Of a stretch of 64,000 nucleotides of DNA, positions 48,501-60,500 are shown piece after piece (position 1 is the stretch's first letter; the number at the start of each line of letters is the position of its first letter). The translations under genes were made by a program, and so were the position numbers. Source of the stretch: Sipunculus nudus. Lineage: Eukaryota > Annelida > Sipuncula > Golfingiida > Sipunculidae. Location: assembly GCA_026874595.1 (NCBI GenBank), contig CM049306.1, forward strand, positions 43,712,019-43,776,018, written 5' to 3'. The notes under the pieces are model-generated. The model was given only the letters and a program-made list of their open reading frames with translations, did not search any database and was not told the origin of the DNA.

Positions 48501-51500
48501 TTTTGGGGAAAATAACACAAATTCTTTAATATCTCAAGAAATCTTGCATGGATTTATCCCAAAATCAAGTTGATGGAAGATCATGGATAGGGTTGTCATG
48601 TTCCAGAAACTGGTGGCGCCACCTATTATTCTTTACTTGTTTTCGTGCCGTTTAATACCCCCAAAATTGCCACCTTACAGTACTGTGAGCATTATAAGTA
48701 AAAAACTAATGGACAGATTTCTTTTATATTATGCATATACATAGGTATGGGTTATGGGATGATGTTTATTTAAATTGGGGTCATGACCTTTCCTATGATA
48801 GTGGACTTGACCTTGAATATTGCCATATATGGTGAAAATCACACACCTCTTATGATATCTCCAGTGTTGATAGCCATTTGGATTTCAAACATGACTTATG
48901 TATGGCCCACCACTAAAGTAAGAACCCTATAGGTTCTAGGGTCATGAGGTCAAAGGTCAAGGTCACTGGACTGGCATTTTAAAAGATACTGTGGATGTAT
49001 TTTAAGCCAAACTTTCATCCCAGGTCTTCCATCTTGAATATATAGCTCACTTGCCATTAGTGGATGATCCATATAAATTTTGGGGTCACAAGGTCAAAGG
49101 TCAAGGCCACAGGAGCTATCTGTGCAAAAATTAGTTTCTGGATGATAATACCTGCTTTTATTGATGTATTGATTTCAAATTTGACTTATATATGTCCCAT
49201 TGAAAAAGCAAGACTCCAATTGATTTTGGGTCATGAGGTCAAAGGTCAAGGTCACAGGACACATCTTTAAAAAGATTGTGGATGCATTTTCAGCCAAACA
49301 TTTCATCTCAGATCTTTCATCTTGTACATATAGTTCACCTGCCAAGAGAGAAAGACCCCTATCAGTTTTGAGGTCACAAGGTCAAAGGTGAAGGTCACAG
49401 TAGCCATCTGTCCAAAAATTAGTTTCTGGATGATAATTACTACTTTTATTGATGTATGGATTTCAAACTTGACTTGTATTTGACCCATTGGAAAAGCAAG
49501 ACCCAAATTGATTTTGGGGTCATGAGGTCAAAGGTCAAGGTCACAGGAAACCTCTTTAAAAAGATTGTGGATGCATTTTCAGCCAAACAATTCATCTCAG
49601 ATCTTTCATCTTGCACATATAGTTCACCTGCCAAGAGTGGAAGACCCCTATCAATTTTGAGTTCACAAGGTCAAAGGTGAAGGTCACATGAGCCATCTGT
49701 CCAAAAATTAGTTTCTGGATGACAACTCCTGCTTTTATTGATGTATGGATTTCAAACTTGACTTGTATATGTCCCATTGGAAAAGCAAGACCCAAATTGA
49801 TTTTGGGGTCATGAGGTCAAAGATCAAGGTCACAGGACACATCTTCAAAAAGATTTGGATGCATTTTCAGCCAAACATTTCATCTCAGATCTTTCATCTT
49901 GCACATAAAGTTCACCTGCCAAGAGTGGAAGACCTCTATCAATTTTGAGGTCACAAGGTCAAAGGTGAAGGTCACAGTAGCCATCTGTCCAAAAATTAGT
50001 TTCTGAATGATAATTTCTTCTTTTATTGATGTATGGATTTCAAACTTGACTTGTATTTGACCCATTGGAAAAGCAAGACCCAAATTGATTTTGGGGTCAT
50101 GAGGTCAAAGGTCAAGGTCACAGGACACATCTTTAAAAAGATCAAGGGCCACAGGACCAACATCTTCAACAAGATTGTGTATTGTTAGATGGAAGAAACA
50201 ATAAATATGCCAAGTGTCAGTATATGCTGCTTAAAATGGGGGTCTATTCTTAAAGGGGGGGGGGGGTTGCTACTATGTCTGGGGATACTCTGGCACCTGC
50301 GGTGCCAAGAAATGTCTAGTTATGTTTATTTAAAACTGAGGACTGCAATAGTGTTCTTCTACAAAATTGTTTAGGTGGCCTTTGTTCAAGTTTACTTGAA
50401 TGATTTTTGGCAGAATTATTGGACCTTTAACAATGAAAGGACTGCATCTTTTATTATTATAGATATTTTTGGTAAAATGTTTATGAATATGTCAGCTTGA
50501 AAAAAAAGCATTTTAGCCAAAGTCTTTCAGTATGTGTAAACAGATTTACCAACAGGCAGAGATTGTGTCTGTATCAATAAATAGGTTGAAAAACTGCCAA
50601 CTGTTTCAGATTTTGCAACAGATCAAGAGTTCATTTAGTGCAGCCAGATATAGGACAAGAGTTCAATCATTGCAGCCAAGCACAAGGCATGTGATCACTG
50701 CATGGGTGTCATGTGAACACCTCATGGGCAGCATGTGATCGACTCATGGGTAGCATGTGATCATCTCATGAATATCATGTGATCACCTCATGGGTGTCAT
50801 CCCCCTCAGGGCTGCATGTGGAGCCAATCTGTGAGCTTATGCAATGATGTGGCTACTATTTCAGATTTTGCAACAAGCCAAAGGTCAGTCTGGATCTATT
50901 TACAGCTTTGGCAGACTGCCAACTGTATCAGATTAGGTAAAAGGTCAAGAGTTCACTCAGTGCAGCCAGGTATAGGTCAGGAGTTCACTCAGTCTAGCCA
51001 GGTGCAGGTCAAGGGTTCACTCAGTGCAGTAGCTTGAGGCAGCAATTTGTCACAGTTCACTTGGGGCAACTGCCTTTCTCACCTAAGCCTGGTCAGCCCC
51101 ATGCATCAGACTCAAGGTAAGTTTGATACAGTGGCCTGATATTTTGGCTTGTCTATGTGTCTTTGATGGCTTTCTCGTTCACAAGACAGGTGTCGCCACT
51201 TACAATGACTTTTGCACAATGTATGTGCCTCCTAATTCCTACAAAGGAATTTGATATAATCAACCTGAAATTGGGCATAGTTATACATATCGAATAGCTT
51301 TGTCATATACAAGACTGGTGGTGCCACCTACAATTATTTTTGCACAGTGTGTGTCCCTGCTTATTTCTCAGGAGGGGTTTGATATATCAGTCTGAAATTG
51401 GGCATATGTATATATCTCTGATAGCTTTGTTGTATACAAGACTAGTGGTGCCAACTACATTCATTTTTGTGTTGTGTGCACCCATGCCAAAATTTCAGCA

Positions 51501-54500
51501 GTGATTTTTGTGTAGTTTCTTATTCAAAATGTTTAGTACTTGCATTGTTCATACACATGAAAAGTAATGGGCCAGGCATTATAGCTAGTGTATTTCCAAA
51601 TGCACAGCTTCGCATTAGGCCTTTAGGCCTTTTTTATTTTCATAACTATTTCGCTCTGGATCTTCTTACCTTTGATTTCTTGGAGAGCTGGATCAGGTAG
51701 CGTTCATACTGCTCAATGGCAAAGATCAGGTTTGGAATAGACTTCTCATCCTTCATGGACTTCATCTGCTGGAAATGAAGTTTTTAAGAAATATAACATG
51801 AGCAACAAAAGGTTCTTGATGTAACAATGATTAATCCATTAAGATTTTTAAACCATCTGAAAGGATCCCCAGGGTTTGGTCATTTGTGCACGATCTATTC
51901 CACCATCTATTCCAAACCCCTGTCCACATAATTTTTCATGACATTTCTTAAATCTATTTTGTTTGCTACCTTTATTCACCTTTTATCCCAGCTGGAAGAG
52001 TGACAATTTTTGATAATTTAAATAAGGATGAAATAAACTCATTTACTTTGCAAAATGTTTTGTTTTAGCTTGTCTTTGAAGACCCACAAATGTGATCGCA
52101 TCCTTTGAAGTTGCCTACATCCCTTTGATATAGATGATTTGTACATGTGCAGAAACAAAGGTTGCGTGTTAAAGAGATATGTACAGGTCATCTCTGTGTG
52201 TTTTTAAATAGCTCTAGTTTACGATCTCTTTTCAATATTAACTTAATTTAAATGAAAAATATTTAAGAGAACTGACAGACACCCCTTGGTCGAACAGAAT
52301 ACTGGTATAAGTTCCCAATCACCAACTTCAACCTTGGTTTGTACATTAATTCATACAGACACACACACCACCCACAGGCCTGCAAAAGGTGAATGACTGA
52401 AAAAAAGAGTAAAGTGTTCCAGAAAAAAAGCAGACTTCTTTGAAATAAAGAGTGAAAAAGAGTAAAATTAGCATCAATTTCCCCATTTTTTATCAGAGAC
52501 TGAATAAAGATGTGCGTCTTATACCACAATTGTGTAAATATATCGACTTGTATCATTCCCCATGTCAGAAACATAAACTGCTCACAACGTCCTGCATGAA
52601 GATAAGGGCCTTTTGCACATGTTGTGACAGATGCTGGATATTTGCACACACAAAATTGCAAAATGTCGCATTCTTACTCTACCTGGACTGTTAAAGCAGG
52701 AGAGAAATAGTACATATCAGAATTTAAAAAAAAGTAAAAAAAGAGTGGTGCTGGAAAAGAGAGTAAAAAAAAAAAAGTAAATAGCATCATTTTCAGGAAA
52801 TCCTAAAAAAAAAAAAGTGATTTTGCTGTCCTGCACCCACCTTTGATGGGCCTCCTGCAGACTCCGCCTTCTGCTTGCCTTTCTTCTTCCCCTTATCTGC
52901 AGACTGAACCAACTGCTCCCCAAGAGAGGCCTGGGAAAATGAAAAAATGAATTTCATGACGATTCATCATAAAGCAGCCATAATTAGATAATCTGTAACT
53001 TAGTAACTACTTGTAGATTTTATAATTTGGAATTTTTTGTCTTAAATTCATGAATAGAACATGAGAAATATCAATATGTTTATATGTATATTAATATCAC
53101 ATCAAGTAAACAATATATTTTAATACTTTGTTACAAATATTTGAACTATAAAACATCCGATCTTTACATTTTTGTTAATAATTATGTTTCTTGGAAAATG
53201 CTAATTTTACCAGCACTTATATTCCCAGTTTTATTGGGAACAATGACATTCAGGGTCTACATATCTGATGTGACGACTAGGGACCCATGGGTCTCGACGC
53301 TCAGCTGCATTTGTCTACAAGGATATATGTTTATGAGGTTTTCCAAAATATTGGTCCTGTGATCAGTTTGAAGCTAACCTGTCTACCCAAACTGGAGTTA
53401 TCATCCATAAACTAATTTGTCAATGGGTGGGCCCTGTGAAAGTCAAAATGACAAGCATATGAGTGGCAGTGGGTGTTATATCTAGAACTGCAATGAAAAT
53501 TCTAACAGAACATATATAGTTTCACCATTTACAGGTGTAACAACTAATATTCAACAAAACAAATTAATCCAACCATTAAATGTTTCTTTAGTTCTCACAG
53601 TACCTGCAACATGCTTTCACATTCTATATTAATTTAATATTATTGTATACTACCCAGCATACTTGTTGAATTTCTGCTTCTAGCTAGTATCTGTCTCACA
53701 CTTCCTGTGATTGACAAGTTTGTCATAAAAAGCCACAAGGAAATGATGATAGTCAACATGCACTTGGCCCTTTTTTGTAAAGTCACATTTTTTGTGAAAC
53801 TTCAACCTCTTAACATGATATTAAGATTACAGCTGTGTATATGTAGCAATATGCAGGGAAACATTATAGACAGCATAGTGCAGCCCTCAGTATGGCTACC
53901 ATCAGTACTCAAAGTAGGGTTATATCTGAATATGTTAAATGTTTATAGAGGTGTGAAATGACTAGCATTGAATTAACATAAAGAAGAACACTGACATACC
54001 TGTACATAGGTGATCATGGAGTAAACATGCTGAGTCAGCTGTGTACCTGACAGCTTAACGAGCTTCTCAAACCGACTACACAGGTGACCCACCTTCATTG
54101 TATACATGGCCAGGTACTGTAAATCAGAAGAAATTTACCTTATAAAAATATTATTATCTATTTTACATCATGCATAGGTTAAGTATACCAGAAATATGGC
54201 CAAACACTACAGATAGCCTTGGAGACCTTTGTGCTTTAAAACATAAGAAAAGGACTTAAATGTCAACTTATCAGAGAAAAGAAGAACATTCTTTTATTCT
54301 ATGCAGCTCATGTGAAGACACAAGGTTGTCAAAACACCATGTACGAAAGCTGCTCATTATACTACAACATAAGATCTATACATGATACTACCTCCATACA
54401 GTGATGTCCTTGTTAACAACTATCCCTGAGTATATATTAAATACAAATAATTTAACATCTGACAAAAGTCATGACATCAGCAGTACTATATCTGAGCTCA

Positions 54501-57500
54501 AGAATACCAGGTGCATTAACACAAAACATTTTTCAAATGCTAATCTGGGGCTTTTCTGCAATCACTGACTAATTCATATGAGGTTTGGTGTGACCCAGAC
54601 CTAGGGAGAAATCGAAATTTTCAATGCCGATTCAAGAATTTTTATGACACTCCAATTCTGTTCACTCTATTCAGAAAAATAGCAATTCCATTCACAATTC
54701 TATGGCCACCATTTCCCTTGTAAAATGTGTTAGGTGTTTTTGTTCAGTAAAACAATGGATGGCTGATCTGCACAGTGAGCTTCCCAAGATAAAAGCAACT
54801 TCTCCGGAGAAGTATTTAGGGAAATATGAGAGCTGGAATATAAGTTCATAAATTCAGCTCATGCAGTTCACCTGAGCCTGTGGTTTCAATTTCTTCCAAT
54901 TTAATTCCAATCCATCCATTCTTCCTTTCCAATTTTTGCTCCAACAAGTGGATAACTGTCAAATTACATGAAGATATAAAAAAATATGAAGGTTTAATAC
55001 AATTATCATTATAAATGCAGATGGCATGAGGGAGGGAAACATATGCAACTTACAAATTTGACCAGCAGTCCAAGCACTCCATAAAGTCTGGTCAGCTGTT
55101 TGAACATACTCTCAACACACGGACCCATTGGAACTGCTGATTGTACAAGTTCATGGAAGCCATTGATGAACATTCCTAAACGACTGCAGATGTTTTTCTC
55201 CATGGTTTCTCTCTGTGTGAGGCCCTGGGAGGAACTGTCTGTTAAAATATAATGTATTATGTATTTAATGTCATAAACAGATAACTATACAAAAAAGCAT
55301 AATTAACATCTACCAATACTACACAATATAATAAAAACATACAACTTTCCTAATACCGGTAATCTATATCCTCAACATATATATATATGTGTGTGTGTGT
55401 ATGTATGTAATTATACTTGGCTGAATAGTCCAAACTGGTGATTTCAGTAAATACTTATCAGGTCTTAGGTTTTCCAACATGGAACAAAGTGATCAGGACG
55501 GTGACTTTTACACATTGCTTGGCATTTTCTATTTTTATTTTTCCTATGTAATTTCTAAGCTGAATTATGTTTTCAGCAGTTAGTGAGACATGTTTGAAAA
55601 AATATGAAAATATTCCCCCCCCCCCCCTAATAATGTACAAATTACATGAGACAATAATCAAGGATTCATCATGAAATTTACTCTGAGCCTAGGTTTAAGC
55701 ATAACCTTGACCTTTTGGGCATGACCTTAACCTACCTTGAGCTGATTCGACCTCTGCAAACAGGTCAGCTTTCATGCGGTTCAGTAACCATTCAGTATCA
55801 TCAAGTTCCCGTTCAATGTGCCCAAGTAACAGCAACAGCACATGTGGTGCTGCCATGCGAGGATTTACCAAAGCATAGTTAGTGCGATCTTCAATGTCAA
55901 CCTCCTGTGGTGAAGTATTGATCATATACACAAAAGTGAAATCATTTTTGATTTTGGAAATATGAACAGAATATTTGTTCATTTTAAATGTGAGTATTTT
56001 TGTCCAAAATATCATCTGTTCTGAAAAGAATGTATTAATTGCTTTTGCACAATTTGTATTCAGGCAGTTATAAAAGGTTCCATTATCATTATCATCAAAT
56101 ATATAATAATGAATTAAGATTAATGAATTTAAATTCTATGCAAATGGATGAAAAATAATTTTGTCACAAAAAAAAGTAGGCTTGTATATTCAGATATCAG
56201 CTGAGTTGCACTAATTATTTATGTAAATCCAACAACTAGAAATGCATTTAACAGCACACTTGAGTTATATACAATGTATTTGCTGACAATGCCGACCTTT
56301 TCATTTCAGCTTTTTACATTGTTTACCTGATCAATGTCCCCCTGCTGACTGTGTATATCCTGACTGAGCTCCTTAATCAGGCTGCCACAGTTCTTGTTGC
56401 GTGTAGACAAACTCAGGAGCTGACTCACCAATGCTTTGGCCACGACTGCTTCATCTACAAACAGAAAATTATGTATACAACAAATCAGCATTTATTCCCA
56501 CACAGACACTCCCACACATTATTTTTCTCCTGAAGACTTCTGCACAACTATTTCAAATATACACTACTTATTCTGTGGTCATGTTACATTTGCACTAACT
56601 CATTTCACTTAATCACTCCTGCAATAACAACCTTTTCTGTATACAGCCACCATGGGAAATTGCACATTATTGGTGCTGCCCCCAGTTTAGTCAGTTGGGA
56701 CTTTCAAGTTGCGGACTAATGTACAAACCCATCACAAAATTATTACAGCTGTTGAAAGTAAATTACCTTGGGCCATTTTCCAAATTTGGCTCATAAAATT
56801 TGTAACTTTAATTGAGATCTACAATATCTTGTTACAGTAGGTCTTCCTGTGGCTCACATCAATGCAGAGCTGAGTGTGTGTTGATGTTGATTGCTCCTTA
56901 ATAAATCATATACAAAATGTGTGTTTTCTGTTGAATAAAACAGAGTAAAATTATCTGCCAGCTTATGTATAGGAATAAATCTAAACTTATACATTTTCTA
57001 TAGCCAGAGGGGCCATCCAATATTATAAAGGAATAAAGAATGACTGATTGACCAGTATGTTTAAATAGCCTTGACACAAATGTATTACCAGGTCAGGTAA
57101 TGTTAAATGAAAACCTCATAGAATAATAGGATATGGTCAAGGAAATGTAGTTAATAATATTTTGTAATGTTGTTTATTTTTATAATTAGTTGTGTTGTTC
57201 AGTAGATCAGTTTATGTATCAAGCTATGGAATTTACTAGACTATGGTTTGTTTTGATTAGCTGACAGAAAATTCTGGATATCTAGAACCATCTGGGAGGC
57301 TAAGCTTGTAATTTCAAGTACTGCGTTAATAAGACTATTGGTCCTAAGAGATAGTGTTTATTTTGCTGAGGAGGACGTCAGAAGTTTTGTGGACCTTGTA
57401 TTTGGGAAGTTAGAGCCAGTTTGTGGTGGGCGAAAGACAAAGAACTGTTGAAGAATTGTATTGTGAGACTGGAGCCAGTCTACGACAGCAGTGGCCAATC

Positions 57501-60500
57501 ATTGGATGTTACTAAAATAAATGTTTTGTTATACCCTTGAGGTTGAGTGACCTCTGGACTTTTGCATAAAAATTTCCCGGGTAATATGTCAGCTGCGTGT
57601 GTGGTTTGACAATCCTGAAGCAGCATCAGGCATGTGAACTTGTTAAAGAAAAAAGAAGTATTTCAACCAGGAATTAGAAGAATAAGTTGTTGAAGTATCA
57701 AATCAATGGTCCTGGACGAGAACTGAAGTTAAGATTGAAGAAATCAGACCTGGTCCAGTCACAGTCCATGTTCCTGAAAAGGTGGACTCCAGTCCTGATT
57801 AGAGTCCAAGTCCAAGTAAATCAATAATCAATGCCTTACATTTTTGAGGGCTAAGGCTCTGTAAATAATAAATATACTGCTTATATTCATATTGTATTAA
57901 CATACCTATATGTTGTGGTTCGTGCTGACATACCTATATTATGGTCTGTGCAGACTTTTAGGACCCATGAGCAGACCTGCTCATACTGCTGGCTCTCCGG
58001 CGTCATCAGCTCCGCCAAGTTACTGATGATTGTCAGGATCGGCACTACATCCTTCACATTGTGATCTTCACTCTCTGATGTGATCAAGGTCATGGCCAGT
58101 CGCTGTATTAACAAAGCAAATACAACACAAATTGGATAGATTTGGGTTATATATCCATTCCTGGGAATAATGTAATGTACATAATGAAAGTAATGGAATC
58201 TGTCAAAGAAGCCACAACATTTATTTAAGTAAGTTAACTGATATTTGAGTTCTTTAATATCAGCACACCTACACTACTTGATAATTATTCAAGCATGTTT
58301 TTTGTGAACTAACATTTTCATTTTGTATACTGAAGTACTTCACATTCCTTTCAAGATACGTACAAACTTTTTTCTTCATTATAATCAGTGTGAAATATTT
58401 TATTTTTACCCTGATTAAATTTGGATAAAATATACCTATTGATATATTTTGTATAGTGAATGAAAATAACACTTCTTGAACTGAGAATCAATATGATTTG
58501 TGGCATGGATTACAACATAAATTCAAGTTACTTTTCTTTCTAAAAATTATTACATTTAAAGATTTAAAAACTTCTCACTAGTGGTGGGAATCGGTTCCTT
58601 TTTCATAATCGATCATTGGTTTGGGTAAACCGATCAATGATTGATTATTAATCGGTTCAGACAAATAAAAAGAAATATGCAATTATCTGTGGAACTGTAC
58701 TCTCTTAACCCAGTCGTATGTCTTAGTAATTCTACCATATGAAAAGAAGTTTTTGCCTTTTTTATATTTTCCTATTATTACTTAGATATGCAATTCAAAG
58801 TTTCATTTTAATTAATTATAATAATCAAGAAATAAACCACAGTCCAGGACATCTACTTGCTGGCCCTCATCAATACTCCCGCCTATCATTTTAACTTCAC
58901 CACCAGCAAGGACTTTCATGTTATAACAATTATGATGCCTTCTGACATGCATACTGGTTTCACAGGCCCGCCAGAAAATTACAAGCCCATATAAATTTTG
59001 GTAAAAATTTTTAAAAAGTAGTTGAAAGCGGCAAATATAATTACTCATGTGGCAGCGGCACCAGGCATCAGTTGAAGAGATTATTTCTAAGAGAATCTCG
59101 CAAAATTTGCATAGACCTGGAGAATTATGGAGCATTTTAACGCCATATTGCCCATATTTTGCAATGGACATCTCGTTAGAAACTCTCCGCTAATTCTGCA
59201 GCTCCCTGCCAGTTCACAGAGCTTTAATAAGTCCTCAGTTTTCTCATCTACCGTGTCATACTCCGTTAGATACGGAGGTTATTTGGGAACACAGACTCAT
59301 CATATGAAGTGCGGAATGTTGTAAAAAATGAAAGAATAATTTTTGCCTATAACATAAAGACATTCTGGTAAAAACAATCATGAGTATGTTGTAATCGATA
59401 GTTGCCTTTGGTAATCGAGCACTTGAAAGTGGCAGCAAACCGACTGACTTTAAAAAAAACTCAATGATCGGCCATCCACTACTCCTCACATACCTGAGGA
59501 TACTAGAATTTCTGCTATTTTGATCCATAAGGTACAGCAATTTTTATATTCTGATTTACCTGGTATCGTTTAATGTGAACATGAAGGTCATCATCTGTCA
59601 GTTCTTCTCCTGGAGCAACTCCACCCGATTCTCTTCTGTCTGTTACCAAATTCATTATTTACTTTAATATTTATTTGTTTATATATCTTATATATAATTA
59701 ACATTTATTTAGATATTTTTAATTTTTTTTTTCTTTAATGATTTTTCCTTATTCAGCAATCTTTTACTGAAATGTTCAAAATTTTCAACATTTATTTAAA
59801 CTGCTTGTATAGAATTTGTCATCATTCTGTGGAGATTTTCCATCACTTATCTGTACATGTCATGTAGCATATTTTATCACTAATTTCATTTTTTTTAAGA
59901 GATTTATACATCATTTCGTAAGATCTAGTATAAATATATTACTGATTTGCATAACATTACAATAAGATTTTATTTAATACATCATAAACAACTGTTTCTT
60001 ATTCAAATATGGCAAAGAATTGTTCTTAGTTAATAAATTATGAAAGTTATACAAAATTCAGGTAGTTTCTATTACAAGTAGAACTAATCAACTAGTTTTG
60101 TGTCTTGGGCACAATCTGTGATGATCAATTCAAACAAATAAATACCACTTTTATGAATAATTACCAAAAGCTGAGAGGAACTCAGCAAGACGTGGTTTAA
60201 ACCATGTAGACATGATGCTCATGGCTGCCATGAAGCCCTCCAGACACTGGGAATACAATTGTTTATTACGCTCTCTCTGGTCTCCTGACGTCTGTACATG
60301 GTTCATGTACTGCTTCAACAGTACTCTGTAAAACAGAAACAATATAGAATACACAGTGCTGTTCAAATCAAATAAAATTTCACAAGATCTTAAAAACTTG
60401 TCATCATGTGATTTTTTTCTACGACTGGAGCTTTAATGAAGTATGCTTATAAAAAAAAGTTTTATACCGGTACTAATAAAAAGAATTACAAATATATAGT

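Noticed and set aside
49303-50083. Repeated minus-strand frames [16 protein letters not shown]... in the ~289-bp array
   Set aside because: Again one frame of a satellite unit repeated; no domain, no splice or start evidence.
50944-51035. CRISPR-like array of direct repeats
   Set aside because: Units are contiguous without unique spacers, and the DNA is eukaryotic. They are ordinary tandem repeats.
57095-57585. Possible solo LTR (TGTTAAATG start, promoter-like AT-rich middle, CCCGGGTAA near the end)
   Set aside because: No clear TG...CA ends with target duplication and no neighbouring retroelement genes could be shown.
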